From assembly GCA_021234155.1 (NCBI GenBank), contig JAJEKV010000030.1, positions 4,384,050 to 4,448,049 of the forward strand: a stretch of DNA of 64,000 nt, read 5' to 3'. Position 1 is the first letter of the stretch; each line of letters starts with the position of its first letter. The notes below the pieces were generated by a model. The model was given only the letters and a program-made list of their open reading frames with translations. It was not told the origin of the DNA and did no database searches. The translations under genes were made by a program, and so were the position numbers. Positions 11,157 through 24,112 of the stretch are shown piece by piece. The stretch is from Isoetes taiwanensis (lineage: Eukaryota > Streptophyta > Lycopodiopsida > Isoetales > Isoetaceae).

Positions 11157-12280
11157 AATTGAAAAGGAGTGATGCCGTTAGGTTCTTGGCGGAGCGCCTG
11201 CGCCTGCAGCTAGGGCGGCAACAGGGGGAGGAGGCCGCCCTCTTTCTCCTCTGACCGGCACTGCTACAGCCATCCTTGCAGACCCGAATCCCTAATCTGA
11301 TGCTAGTGGGGTTTGCCAATGGCCATGGGGTTTCTTTCTTGAAAGAATTTGCAGATTTCGACTCAGAAGCAGCTTCAAGGCGGTCTTTCTGGTTTGTGTT
11401 GGTAAGCCACTAACGTGGCCTTTTGCTCTCAGTCTTTTAACAAGAATGATGATTTTCTTTAAGCAAATCACACTGAAAGGGCGTGGAGCCTATAAGGTGA
11501 AGCGATTTAGCGGGGAATTAGAAAGAAAGCAGTTTGGTCTTCTTAGGCGCCTTTTTAGATGGATCCTCCGATCGATGGTTTTCTTCCCCTCCTCTTGCTC
11601 TTTCTTGCTAGCGGGAAGATTTAGGGATGTTTTCTTGGAAAGAGCCGATTAAGTTCTTGGTCACAATTTTACGGTTTTAAAACAGATGTCGATTGTTTGA
11701 TATTGCCGAAGCTAGGGAGTCGATGGTGTCCGGAAGACGCCTTCCATATCAAGACCCGGATATCATGAGCCAAACTTTAGGGGAGTTTTGGTGGTCGGTG
11801 TGTCTAGCCTATTGCGGGGTTGGCCGACCGGCACTTCCGACAATGCAAAGATCTCCTTTCAATCTCACATTTGGTAGCAAAACCGAATTGGATCATAGTT
11901 CAAAGCATATTAGCTTCTCGGCGAAAGCGGCTTGAGATTGTACAAAGTTACCCTTTGTCTCTTTTCTCTTCATTTCTAAATTTGCAAGAGGTTCTTGAAG
12001 CATTCAAGATTTGTCTACAACTTGTGGAAAATGCGGATTTAACTCCTGTAGTATTCTATTTAGCTAAGAAGATGTTCATACTGTAGTATTAGTTGGATAG
12101 AAGAAGAGGTTGAGAGAGCCGTATGAGTACTATAGCTGCAGACATGATTCAGATCCATGAGGGATCCTTTGTACTTTATTCATATCTGATCCATGAGGGA
12201 TCTTTGTATTGTAATTCTTCCAATGTGTTCAATACAAAAAATTCTTACCTTCAAAAAAAATAAAAAAATTGAAAAGGAGT
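11157..12280 (+). mobile_element. retroposed sequence with 14-bp target duplication
   Basis: The 14-bp sequence aattgaaaaggagt occurs at 11157-11170 and 12267-12280. It brackets about 1.1 kb ending in an A-rich tail (CTTACCTTC then A-rich, 12245-12266). That 3' end matches the style of L1-1 (CTTGCCTCC-An) and L1-4 (CTTACCCT-An), so the insertion was probably made by the L1 machinery. The body starts GC-rich (11171-11280). It contains no recognised ORF2 domain; its frames are short and unfamiliar. It may be a non-autonomous LINE derivative or a processed copy of an unknown transcript. Confidence 0.7.
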
Positions 12281-13010
12281 TTTTGATAGTTTTGGAGTTG
12301 TAGAGATTTGATATTAATTGTGGTGTTATTAGCATGCTTGGCCTTATTGAATTGCTCCATTTTAGCCTAGTTGTTGAGGGTTCTAACGTAAGCCTTTACA
12401 TATTTTTGCCATTCCAATCCGCCACCTATGTCATTACCAATATTTCTTCTCTTGGTTTTTTTCACTATTGTTGGATATCCACTACATATAGAGCATACTT
12501 TAGTCGACTTCCCCTGATATATGCTTAGAAACTTGTCCATCCCTATGTTTACAACAAAAATAACCTATCCTTTTGTATATGGTCGCACTTTGGACTTTAC
12601 TTCTTGTCAGTCCCCCTTCGTACTGTCATGAGATATAATTACCCATCAACAGCAATGTTGGTTTCTCGTTCATTCACTTGGGACCTTTTGATGGTAGCTC
12701 CATGGAACTTCTATTGGCCTGCTCCTCCCGCATCACTAACACTTAGTTTTTGCTGCCTCTATTCTTCAGCATTGTATTCTGGTTATTGGTTTAGTGGAGA
12801 TGCCCGGATGTGGCTTTTCTTTTAGTTTGTATCCTCTTTCCCCTCTCCATATGTGCAGCATATCTGGTTTTGACAATTGAATTTATCTTCGTATAATGAT
12901 AAAAAGATAAATATATTTGTAAAAAACCAGTGCCATTTAGTTAGTTAGGTATCTGTTAACAACATTTAGAGATTGTTGGCACTTATTAACAAATCATCCC
13001 CCCCCCCCTC
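12281..13010. other. no gene seen
   Basis: AT-rich spacer. It ends in a C-rich homopolymer-like run (about 12990-13021) next to the poly-T of the following LINE remnant. Confidence 0.5.
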
Positions 13011-13020
13011 CCCCCTCCCC

Positions 13021-13640
13021 CTTTTTTTGGAAGGATGCCAAACTTTAATAAAAAGAAATCATAAACATAGATGCCTCCATCTTGCAACGTGCAATATCTA
13101 AATGAGTCATGCATAAGTATGAATTTGAAGACTTGAAGATAGTGCTCCAATCCCGAATACGACTCTTCACTTCAATGTCCATTGAGCATCAGTGCATTGC
13201 TTAGCTTCAATAAGCATCACGACATCTATTGCCCTTGAAATTGAAGAGATTTCTACTCTTTTCAATTTGACCAAATAATCTATGCTGAAGTCAAATAAAA
13301 TGCTCTCTTTACTAGACATGTCCTAGGAACTTGGATACAACCAATAACACCGATTGACAATTCAGATTGCGATTGAAGAGATCCCAAAGCCACAATCAAG
13401 CCAGTCTAGCATGCGGACACAAGAAGAAACAATGCTCAATTGTCTCATCCCTCTTAACCTATAAATGACATATTGCAGACATGAGGACAAATTTGTGGGC
13501 CAAAACATTGACGCACACACATCTATGGATGATCACCAAAATACTGACAACATGTGTTTAACCTGTAGTCCAAGTGCATCATGTCATAGATGGTTGGGTT
13601 CAGAATCTTAAAATTTCCTCTACATTGAAGTTTTTTTTCC
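13021..13640 (-). mobile_element. degenerate L1-type LINE 3' end
   Basis: On the minus strand the segment ends in ATTAAAGTTTGGCATCCTTCC followed by A7, a typical plant LINE 3' end. Upstream lies a stop-ridden frame resembling the cysteine-rich zinc-finger tail of L1 ORF2 (spaced C residues, then ACxTG). The coding part is too decayed to define. Boundaries are approximate. Confidence 0.35.
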
Positions 13641-16600
13641 AAGGCCAATTCAATGATGGAGGGTGAATTGGCAGTTCTCTTGTTTTTTATTTATTTATGA
13701 GAAATGGCACATTTATATTCTTGACTTTTTCGATTCCTATTGTAAAGAAAATGATTACATCAAATTTTATCAAACATTTTGAATAAATGAAACGAAGATC
13801 ACATCTATCAAATGGCATGAATAGTTAGACGAGTGTATTGTTGTAACACATTAAATGCAATTACATCACGATGAATCTACCAAAAACTATATATTTGAGC
13901 CTTATTATATACTTTGCTTCCAGATTTGCAATTTCAAAGCAAAGAGAACTTGTACGCGAAGCATGGTATTGTTATGTGGACACAATTTCTTGGATTATTT
14001 TAGTGCCTATTCATTTGAAACAATAAATACTTCAACATATCTAGAATGTTGTGTCTTAAAGAACAATAAACATGGCATGAAAAGGAAGGGGGGTAGAGAC
14101 GTTTTGGTATTGGAATTGAGGATGCACACGCAACTAGCTGACATTGCACAAGAGGGCATAGAATAAACTTCAATGTATATTTAAGGCCTGGGAGGAGGAC
14201 TAATGTCCATAAAGACAATCTACATGATCCTATACAAAGAAGGCATGTGAAGTAGCATCGTCTAGGAATTATGTTATACTTTGATGACAGATGCATGGCT
14301 TTGAAATAAAAAAATTTAATTGTAAGTGCGAGTGCAAGTGAATCATGCCTAAATTGATGAAGCTCTAATTTTAACATCATGTTCACTTTATTTTTTAATG
14401 TGCACATGTATAATGGCATCGCCACATTTCAAAGCAACCTATCATGAAAATAATTGCTCTCTTATCACTGAGAAATCTTTATTCTTCCTTGGGATTCCGC
14501 CCAACATTTCCACACGAGTACCTTGTAACAAGATCCTAACAAAAAATGATATATTCCACCAATCACCAAAAGAAGAAAAGTTCATGAACCACTTTCTCCA
14601 TACATTTGGTTCCAAATAGGTTATTCGTTCCTTTTTAAGGAAGTAACACAAGAACCTATCCACCCTTTGGACCAAAAAAGGAAAGGAAAAAGGGGAGAAA
14701 GAAAGGGAAAAAAAATATTGCCATCCTAATCCTGTGCATATCCCAAGGTACTGCATTGGAAAAACAATGGAAATTCTCATGTATCATCCATTGACGTTAA
14801 AATCAAAAGTGAATAAAATGAATACTTTATGGCTCTAATGTTATGATAATTGGATGATCATACAATGTTGCATGTCCTGTACTCAAAGTTATTAAATTAA
14901 TTCCATTTCTAGGTGAAGAAAAATACCAAACGTCGATCATAGAGCAAGTAAATGAGGCATGTTGATCAAGCAATATCATTCACTCCCTCCATTTTGTAAT
15001 CACACTTTTCTATTCTATTCTTATATGCTATCTTGCATTCCCTTCACATGGAAGTAGATGCTAGCAATGTCATTTACTTTTCACATTATATAGTATTGGT
15101 AAGTCCTAAGTCTACCACCCTAAGATCTGCCACCGAATTGTCTTGAAAATCAAACATCATCCTACCTTCCTAACAACAGAATACCATTCAATTGAAGAAG
15201 GTACGGTGTTTTAACTAATTACTTATTGCAAATCACTTTCCTTAGTTTGGATAAGACATACAATACAAATTTTGAAATGAATTTAGCGCTAAGTTAGCTA
15301 AAGTCGTTATGGCTAATAAAAACTAAGAGATTAATCATGTATTCCTCATTTTCAAGATTTGTAAAATTTCCAAAACGATAACAAAGATCTTGTAATTTAT
15401 ATCAAATATCTACCAACATGATTGCAAAGTGACCGCCATATCATATCTCTCTTCCTGAGTTTTGGACTCAGATGTTCTTTGGCTTGGAAAGCTTAGATAG
15501 TGAGCTTTCCGTTGATGTATGCCTTTAGGCAGTATGACATCAGCTTCTATGCCATATTTGAGGTGGTTCATTTCAGTTTTGATATCTAACTTTGGTATGC
15601 CCTCTTCTAGTGGTGTTTCTTCCTTTGCAATTCACGAGTTGCAAGAAACTCTATGTCCATGGCCTCTTGGACTGCCATTTGATTCACGCCTTAATCCTAC
15701 TGCCTTTGATGCTTTACATTCCGTACAAGATATGCAACAATTGCCACTACTTTTTGCTACCAAATATGTGATTGTTGCTTCTTTAGTGTGTCCTAATTTG
15801 CATGTGTTTTGTTGCCTTCGAAGCCTGCCTCTTTGCCTTCTTCATCAGCTGGTCTTTTTCCTTCGCTCTCCTCCTTGCCTTCTTCATCAAATACTCTTTT
15901 GCCTTCTTATCTTCTAATTTCTTCTTCTCCTTCTTTTTTGCTGGGCTTATGCCTCGTCTTGCTCCTTGGACTTTGTGGATATTGTTGCTCGTATTTCACA
16001 TGCATGCTTTAGCAATTGGATTAAATGTGACATGGCATCTATTCTGTACTCTGCTCCTGCCGCAGCAGTGAACATTATGATGGAGAATAATAGAAAAGAG
16101 GTTTCGGCATATTTGAAGAAGTTGTAAATTGCTGAAGACTAGATGGACATTCGACTTCCTCAAGAAAATGCTTTTTATGAGGCACAGGAGTGTTCTAATG
16201 CTTTTGCTCAAGCTAGAGTTTCAATTGTCAAAATCGATCATGATGCACATTTGTAGTATATCCAATTTCTCTTGTGTTATTGTCTGTCACTTCACTGATC
16301 AATTTCTCAATTTCAAAAGGATGGCTTTTTGGCTAAAATAGCATCTTTATAAATTGTGATTACTCAACATGAGTCTTTGAAGATTCTTTCAAAGCATCAT
16401 AATTATTTCTTAGTCATTTTTTATTCAGCTGTAGCAGTTGATAAGTTGGTAGAGTACAGAATAGATCCTTTGTGGTGGCATTCTCTTCTCTATAATGTAT
16501 ATACTTCTGACAAATCTGGTGCACTCCAAATGCCATGTTGGTTCCCACTAGAGGGTTTTCCTATTGGATTGCAAGTTTCCAACTCAATTATTGCTATTGC

Positions 16601-17277
16601 TAATGGTTTGGGTCTGTATCCGACTAATCAATTGTCAATGGTGCATGTGTTTGTGTGTCTCGTCCTGCTGATGCATCTCTTCCAAAAATCTATTGTTGTT
16701 CAAACGGACTCTCTTTTTGGTCGAATATAAACTATTTGTGGTTATGGTCCCAGCTTGTTCATACTTTTCCTAATGTAGATGCATTCGCTCCATTACATTA
16801 AGCAGCATTCTTCGTCTATTCTCATAGTTTTATATATCCCAGACCATGTGCCATCCTTCATCTATTTCTGTCGACTTCTGTGTATCTTGCACCTTCTATT
16901 CATAGCATTGTGTCTCCTACCTCAGCTCCCGTAGTTCCCCCTCCTCCATCTCCCACCATCACATTTTCTATCAGTTTTTTCTATTGAACAACATGAGAGA
17001 CTGGCAGATATTTCATGTAAATCAGAATAGTTGAAGGTTTCATTGGCAGATTGGTCCATCCCCCATGAGAAGAGTTGTTATCGGAGGAATAACTACGCAT
17101 TACCACCATCCACCTCCGAGTTATCCATCTTGCTAAGTATGCAGCATTCACTGTTGTTATAACACTTCTTGTGACATGAAGGCAGCACTAAGCAGATCAA
17201 GAAGAAAATGGATTCCATGCTCATGTTGATTCTATGGATTTGACCAAGGCTTATGACAATGAGGATTGTGTTCTTCA
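13641..17277. other. no gene recognised
   Basis: Long AT-rich spacer. Frames around 15.5-15.9 kb and 16.4-16.7 kb are pyrimidine-rich or unfamiliar and show no domain I can name. There is no clear splice pattern. Decayed transposon sequence is likely but not demonstrated. Confidence 0.4.
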
Positions 17278-17280
17278 GAA

Positions 17281-18220
17281 TTGAATTGAATTGAATGGAT
17301 TTTTATCGTCCATGGAGATCAATAGGCTTGCTCCAGGTCATTCTAAGTAGCAAGAGATATGACCGGGCCCCAGGTTTTAATGCCGTATACAAGAATGGGT
17401 TCCACCAAAACCCTGAATAAGTGTGATAGATGGGCCCAGTCATACAATTCTGCCTTTTAACTGTTGTTCTTTGTTGCATACAGTGCCTTCTAGCCTGCTA
17501 TCATTTGTAATCGGATGGAAGTATCCCAGTATGTGGTAGTCGAAAACTTTACGCCCAAGTATTTAGGTTGGTGCTACCTCCACATTTTGCCCTAATAAGC
17601 GAAGGAGAAAAGTTTTAGCTAGCGCGAAGATGAGACGAGCAGTAACTTAGTCTTGGCCAAATTGACATACATTTCCAATGGCTCGACAAAGAGTATGCAG
17701 GGCATGTAGGTGGCGCAAGTTGACAAGGGTGTAGGCTAAAAGGTCCACATCATTGGCATATATGAGCTGCCTAAGCACAAGCTGAGCTTTGTCAAAACCC
17801 TTGCCATTGATCAATATAGATGCCAAGCAATGTTGGGAGAGCGCTGGCAGACCCCAATACTACTGTTGACAAGTTGTCCAGATGATGTCAGTCATGCCTC
17901 ATATGACATGTATATTGCATTTTGGAGCACCCAACTACTCAATCTTTCGCACAATTTTTTCCAAGACACAGTGTCAAAAGCTTTTACAAAGTTGGTGAAG
18001 CAACAGTAGAGATTTTGTCGATGGTTCCGGCTATCAACAGTAGAGGTCTTGTCGATGGTTCCGGCTATCCTCAACCAAGGTCCGTAATGTAAAAATACGA
18101 TCAATGTTAGAGCCTAAATCTTGTCTTGTGAGGGCTCGCATCTCTACCTTCTCCACCTACATCGTCGACTGTTGCTCAAGAATGCTGGCCATCAATTTTG
18201 CAAAGAGTAAAATGACCATG
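17281..18220 (-). mobile_element. LINE-B copy B with (ATTCA)n tail
   Basis: The minus strand carries a degenerate RT block reading FVKAFDTVSWKKL (within 17892-18104), the palm-A region. Near 18175-18200 is the ATTCTTGAGCAA stretch also seen in copy C at 20810-20822. The 3' end is marked by the family-specific GGACGATAAAAATCC followed by short ATTCA-type repeats (17278-17296 on the plus strand). Several frame breaks are present. Confidence 0.65.
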
Positions 18221-19300
18221 ATTATGTTGTTGAAATCAAATCAATAGTAGATTTTCTCGATGGGCTAAGATATCAAGCAAGTAGGACCCCAAGCGAGCTG
18301 GAAATGAAGTATTCAACAATGTATCGATTGAAATTCCTTGTACTATGAGGAAAGAGAAATCAACCAACCATTAGGAATATACAGAGGAGTGAGGACTTGT
18401 GTAACATGGGGAGTGAGGATTCTAGGAAGGGTGGCATAACATGTGAAAACATGTAGATTACAAATTTGAATTCCCATATTTATGATGGAATCAAGTATTA
18501 ATTTAAACTGGGACATGGCTCTTTAGATTCTATATTGTGACCATACTTGAGGGCATGGATAAATCAATGATCCACTGCAATTGGTAGGCTATAAATTTAG
18601 ATTCTACACTCTACAATCCTCAATTCCAAATGAGAAGAACTGAAGGAAAAAACTACACATTATAGATATGGGATCAATAACATGACGTCATTCACATAAA
18701 ATTGGCACTGCTTTGGTTCTTGTTCTTGATCATATGTTCAGATAAATACATTGCCACTCCTCTGACTCCATCAGATTGAATCAAATTCTCATAAATTCGA
18801 TGTCTCTAGGCTTTAATTTCCTGACAAAGATGTAATTTGAACATTATTCATATTGATAACACATGTTGCACCAATAAGATCAATAACTTTGTTTGGTAGA
18901 AAATGGCTCCAAATCCACATAAACTGACAATCCAAACGAAAACCACTCCCCCCTCCTTTGTGGGAACAACAAAATCAGAGTATCAGAGCCATATTTTTTG
19001 TCTGCAAAGGTTGCCAGAAACGTTCTGATTGCCTTCAACAATCTTCATTATCTTCACAATGTCCTACCTAGCACAATAAAATAATTGTTAGAGCACTGTG
19101 AGCTTTTCTCCATCTATAATCACTAAATTCTTGGTGAACTGGAAAAGTATGCAATCTAATACATGAAAATAACCTAGAATTATGTAATATCCTCTTATTA
19201 ATTATGGAAATCCATTCAAGGAACAAGTCGAGAATGCCACAATGATCATCATCACCATTGTTACTGCTAAATAAAGCTTCCTCTATATTGCTACCTTATT
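18221..19300. other. no gene recognised
   Basis: AT-rich DNA without a supported coding region or repeat. Confidence 0.45.
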
Positions 19301-19348
19301 TTTGTGTTAAGCACTAGCCCCTCTAGTGCCAATCGGCAAGCCAAAAGG

Positions 19349-19556
19349 GTGGATCCTTATTGGACCCTAACCTCTTCAAGGTTTTTATCTCCTACTTGCT
19401 ACGTTCATAACATTCCTCCCCCTCCCAGAGGATGCTTGCCCTCAAGCATGTGGTCGCCCCAAACCACGAGGAAAACATGTATACCTGCCGATGGATCCTT
19501 ATTCAGCCTTAACCTCTCCAAGATTTTTATCCCCTATCCTGCTATATTCATAACAA
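19349..19556 (-). repeat. direct repeats, possible gypsy pol-end/LTR remnant
   Basis: Two related segments of about 64 bp (19349-19412 and 19490-19555) lie in the same orientation; each begins, on the minus strand, TGTTATGAA. Between them the minus strand reads LEGKHPLGGGG just before TGTTATG. That resembles the end of a Ty3/gypsy pol frame running into an LTR. The piece is small and the assignment is tentative. Confidence 0.3.
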
Positions 19557-19799
19557 TTTATGTGATTAATCTTGCATGTGCAGAATGGCTTTAGTGCTAG
19601 AATAAAGTATGTTGTTGGATTATCTAGAGATTTGCAGATAAAGTCATCAATGTAGAATGCCATCTCACTTTTTGAATCCTTTTCTATAGCATCTGGCATC
19701 TTTGTTAGGTGGCAGAAGTGTACTTTATTTAAGACCTTGAATACTCTAGTTCCACCACGTTACTACCTTCCCTTAAAATGCCCTTTGTGTGTTTTTACA

Positions 19800-20029
19800 T
19801 TTCGTATATTGGAACAGTTTGTCAGCAGGCTGATTGCTGCCACGGTTTTTCCCTTGAAAACCCTCCGGGGCGGGTTTTTTTTAATCCGGGTAGTAATACG
19901 CTTGCTGCGCTTTTGTATTGGGTCCCATAGACCGATTGGTCTCCGTGGACGATAAAAATACCTTCCTTCCTTCCTTCCTTCCTTCCTTCCTTCCTTCCTT
20001 CCTTCCTTCCTTCCTTCCTTCCTTCCTTG
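19800..20029 (+). mobile_element. LINE-B copy F, 3' end only, (CTTC)n tail
   Basis: This short copy has only the conserved 3' non-coding end: GTTTTTCCCTTGAAAACCCT and its GC-rich hairpin, AGTAATACGC, GGTCCCATAGACCGATTGG, then CTCCGTGGACGATAAAAATA. It runs directly into about 17 units of the tetramer CTTC (19961-20029). The match to copies A, B, D and E ends exactly where the repeat begins. Confidence 0.8.
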
Positions 20030-20770
20030 CCCATGGTAAAGTGATCAAACTTTATCCATCTGGATGTTCATATTTCATCTGGAGATGCATAGGATACTAT
20101 TATTAAGGGTTTGAAAACACACTTGTTCTGGCCGTCCATAGCCAAATTGTCACTGGCAGACCGAATTACAGTAGCCAAATCAGTTTTGAGTGGCACACAT
20201 GTACATATGACTTTAATTTCATTGGCACCACAAATGAAGATATAGCTTATCATTAAAAAATTTATTTGGATAAAAGAAAGGTCGATGTCAAGGTTAGTTG
20301 GGCGAAGTGCACTTTGTCAAAACATTGTGAAGGGCTTCAGATGGTTCACTTTTTTCTACAAAGCAAAGTATTGATCTCCACGGTCACCTGGAGCTGCAAG
20401 CAAAACTTTCACAAAGGAAGAAAGGCTTAATTTCTCAGTGCTAGAATGGCAAAGCTTGTATTAGCTCCAAGGAACTAGGATTGGCTCTCACGATTGGTCG
20501 ATTATACTCAGAGCAACCACAAAAAACCCAACAAGTACTATCTTCAAAATATGATTATGTATAAAGGGAGCCCAAAAACGTAGTCCAAATACCATAAGCT
20601 TTTGCCTTCCAAAAATAGCAACCTCAACAAGCTATATGCTCCAAATAATTGGAAAACTAGAGCTGATTCCAACTTCACACGTTCTAAAAAAAAATTTGTG
20701 TTTTTTTAATTATGATGTTTATAAATGTTCCCAAATTAATGTTAAAAAGTGGTTAGTCTTATGATTGCAC
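20030..20770. other. no gene seen
   Basis: AT-rich spacer with no supported feature. Confidence 0.5.
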
Positions 20771-22245
20771 CATCGTGGTCAGTCTGCTCTTTGCAAAACT
20801 GCTGGCTGACATTCTTGAGCAAGAATTGATGCTATGGATAGAGGAAGCAAGGGTATGGGCTCTTACGCAAGCAGAATTCTAGCCTCGGTAAGACCTGTAC
20901 TGTTGCTTTATTCATTTTGCAAAAGCTTTTGATACTGTACCTCAAGACAAGTTGTGGGACTGATTGAGGCAATTGGGGCCCCCTATAGATTTCCAAAATG
21001 TGACATACAGGTTGTATGAGGCGTGTTTAGGCCGACTGACACCATCAGAACAACCTGTTGACGACAGTATTGGAGTCTGCCAGGGATGCCAACTCTCCCC
21101 AACGTTGTTTGGCCTATATATTGATCAATTGGAAGGTTGGCTAGCCAAACATGGGGGAGTGGGAGTTCAACTCGTGCACCACATAATTAGGCAGCTCATA
21201 TTCATCGACAATGTGAACCTTGCCTATATCCTAAATGACATGCAATGCCATTTGGATGCTTTGATACTTTTTGCTGGTTCAATGGCATGCAGGTTAACTT
21301 GACCAAGACTAAGGCGTTGCTCCTGTCATCCTTGCGATAGCTAAGGTCACCGTCCTTCACTTACCAGACCCAAAATGTGGAGGTGGCACCCATCTAGAAG
21401 TGCTTGGGAGTGGAGTTTTCTTCTACCACATACTGGGACACTTCCATCCATCAGCGTGGCACAACGAGCTAGAAGGCACTGTATGCCATGAAGAACAATG
21501 GTTACAAAGTAGAGCTATATGTCTGAGCTCATTAGTCGCACTTGTTCAGGGCCTTAGTAGAGCCTGTTCTACGATGGAGATTTGGGGCTTGGTAATATCC
21601 CTTGCCACCTGGAATGACATGGAGCAGGTGCAGAAAGCCTTCCTAACTCCAATACTTGGGGTGAAGTTCCTCTATATAAAAACATTCTCATTCTCATTCT
21701 ATATAAAAAACATGTTTCTTGCCCTTCAAAGGGTCGCACTAAACTGCCATATCATCTACTTTCAAAAGGCGGTTGATATGGGCGATCCTCATTGCTCGTC
21801 TCACCAAGCTTGCTTATGCCGTGACACTGGATCCGCAACATCTTGAAGCCTGCTGGAAGGAAAAATGAGCTCAGTGGTTCTCCTAATGGAGTGTGCAGAG
21901 CACAGGTGCATATAAATCCAAACTGAAAAAGATAACTATCCCTTGAGGCAGTACCTTCATCCTTACTTCCTTAGCAAACTCTAGGATGGAGGTGACATGG
22001 AACATGTTAAAACGACACACTACCAACAACAGATCAATCCCACGCTCACATGAGCTCCATAACACTATCTGCATACACATTTGACTATGAAAAAGTGCAA
22101 GCTGATAACTTCCATTTGCGTAAATGCACATTGCTTCTGCATTAAGATGTGCAGAGGCATGTGAGGACATACCTTATTAGTGTTGCCAACAGAGATCCAT
22201 CAAAGATGAATGCCATACCCTTCAGAATTATGCCCAACAAAAAGA
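20771..22245 (+). mobile_element. LINE-B copy C, RT and C-terminal region, degenerate
   Basis: The longest LINE-B copy. Its RT core contains AKAFDTVPQDKLWD (near 20920-20960), the fingers/palm stretch VTYRLYEACLGRL, GVCQGCQLSPTLFGLYIDQL, and a mutated catalytic box (FIDN in place of the usual [F/Y]xDD). Stops and frameshifts break the frame. The 21890-22245 part closely resembles 24113-24450 of copy D and covers the region just before the zinc finger. The 3' end with the tandem-repeat tail is missing here. It looks like a non-L1 LINE; the clade was not resolved. Confidence 0.75.
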
Positions 22246-22284
22246 TGGCCCGTCCCCTTGGCCATATGCTCCAATGATTCATCA

Positions 22285-22410
22285 CGAATACACGAAGGGT
22301 TTAAGGAGTTCTTCAACTCAGAGGGGTTTAGAAAGTAACCCAACTCAAATAAGGAATTTTAAGGAGTACCAATCTCCGAGGGGTTTAAGGAGTACCTCAA
22401 CGCAAAATAT
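22285..22410. repeat. degenerate short tandem repeats
   Basis: About three to four imperfect units related to GGGGTTTAAGGAGTACCTCAAC lie in a row, followed by a 14-T run near 22418-22432. No coding role is seen. Confidence 0.5.
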
Positions 22411-22640
22411 AATAGTTTTTTTTTTTTTTTTTCAAAAGAAGACGAAGTTAGGATATTCTGAGCATATGAACCAAGGAACAAAGTACGAAATTCTACCTAA
22501 CAAAAATGCATTTTGCCCAACAATGCATTTGAAGAGACAATATATAAGCACTCGGGCCAATGGTCTCAGGTTTGGGCTTCGAATAAAAGCACTCAATTCT
22601 AACTGAATGGCAAAATAATGGTCTAATGTGTTTAGGGTTA

Positions 22641-22990
22641 GGGTGCATCCCCATTAGGCCGAAAACTGGCCGATACCTGTGATACCTTGCAAGTTACAAG
22701 CACCGGAGTAGTGTTTCCATTCATCATCTGGACTTTGATTTTGCTGATATGGCACGGGCTTGGAACTCCAATTCAAATGGATTTAAAAGCTTCTGAATTC
22801 TAAAAATCAGAACTGGGTTTGTCCTATAGCAAGATTTAGTTTGTCATTTTCCTGATTTCGTTTGTCCTCTTCTTGGTTTTTGCCAGAACTGCTAAAACAT
22901 GATCGTAGGTGCCATAGGAACGGCGGTCTTGGAAACCGGTAAATTGGACCTGCTTGAAATTACCGGTGCTGGGTTAATGGGGATACACCC
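22641..22990. mobile_element. PIF/Harbinger (Tourist-like) MITE
   Basis: The 16-bp ends are inverted: gggtgcatccccatta at 22641-22656 and taatggggatacaccc at 22975-22990, one mismatch. Both sides carry TTA (22638-22640 and 22991-22993), the three-base target duplication typical of PIF/Harbinger elements. The 350-bp interior has no coding capacity, so this is a non-autonomous miniature element. Confidence 0.75.
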
Positions 22991-22993
22991 TTA

Positions 22994-24110
22994 GGGCACA
23001 AATAGAGAGCTGGGAGCAACACCAATGAGTTTTCGGCTGTTCAAGACAGATCGAGTAGGGCAGCAAGAAAATAGCAGGCCACGGTTATTCTGGCAAAGAT
23101 TTAGATGCAGAGCTCATTGTGGCAGATTTGCTGTAGCATAAGATTAGGGTAAGGTTATGGAGGTGTTGCTGCAGACCCGACAAAGCGCTGCAGACCCGAC
23201 AAAGCTGCACCTTTCATATGAAAATGGAAAGAAGTTACTATTTTGTGCATAGAGCTTAACTGTAAATGCATAACCACATAGAATGTTGGCAGGCAAAAGA
23301 AGTCAAATGGGATATTACCCTTTTTTGCAATAATAGAGCTATGAAGCGAGTACCAGAGAAAGTTAGAGCAGAAATGGGCAGAATCAAGCACAAGATTAGC
23401 AGAGGTCGACACATCTTCTAGTATACTTTTAGCACATATATTTCCATGAGAAGAAACATGAGCGAAAAAGCACAAAAATAAACTCTATATTTTTAGATAG
23501 GTAGCCGTTGGTTCTACAAGTTGGTTCTTCAAGAGGACTCTCTGCTGCATCCCTTAACTCACGAAATTGATGATGAATTCTTTAGAAATTAATTTTGCTG
23601 CAATTGCTCCATTATTAAAGCTTGAATTTTTCTTCAACCATAGCTCATTGGGGAAGAAAACTGATCTAAAGACCAGGTCCCACCTGGAGTGCCGTAATAT
23701 TGAACCTGGTTTCCTAGCCAGGCCAACACCCAATTCAAAGCGAAATCATCCTGCAGAAATCACAAACCTAGAATTCGAATTTTCAAAGGAGGAGATAACA
23801 TATAATGAACAAAAAGAACCAAATCTTTATAGAAAAAGATGACAAATTATAAGTGAAAAAGGTGAAAGGATGAGGAGGACAAAGTTTCTCCTCAAAATAT
23901 TTAATCTTTACACCTCTTGATCCTCACCATTTATTTTTCACCTCTTCATCACAACCATCAACTCTGTCTCTTTATCTCAACCCTACACATCTCCGCCTCT
24001 TAATCTTACCATTTATTGATTTTTACTATGGTCTTAACATACATGCTTCAAAAATGCCCCTAAAATATGTCAATAGTCTATCTTGAAGTACGAGACCAAT
24101 TGTGGTTCAA
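22994..24110. other. no gene recognised
   Basis: AT-rich spacer. A short direct repeat (gctgcagacccgacaaag) occurs at about 23168-23206. No supported coding region. Confidence 0.45.
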
Positions 24111-24112
24111 CA

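Noticed and set aside
12985-13021. C-rich run resembling a telomere or G-quadruplex array
   Set aside because: No repeated telomere unit; it is a simple homopolymer-like run next to a LINE tail.
15519-16730. Several 70-130 codon frames suggestive of a gene
   Set aside because: Different frames overlap, composition is pyrimidine-rich, and no domain or splice structure could be supported.
19822-20034. Frame encoding repeated GRKE units
   Set aside because: Translation of the (CTTC)n tail of LINE-B copy F.
22630-22645. TTTAGGGTTAGGG, a telomere-like sequence
   Set aside because: Only one and a half units, explained by the TTA target duplication plus the GGGTG MITE end.
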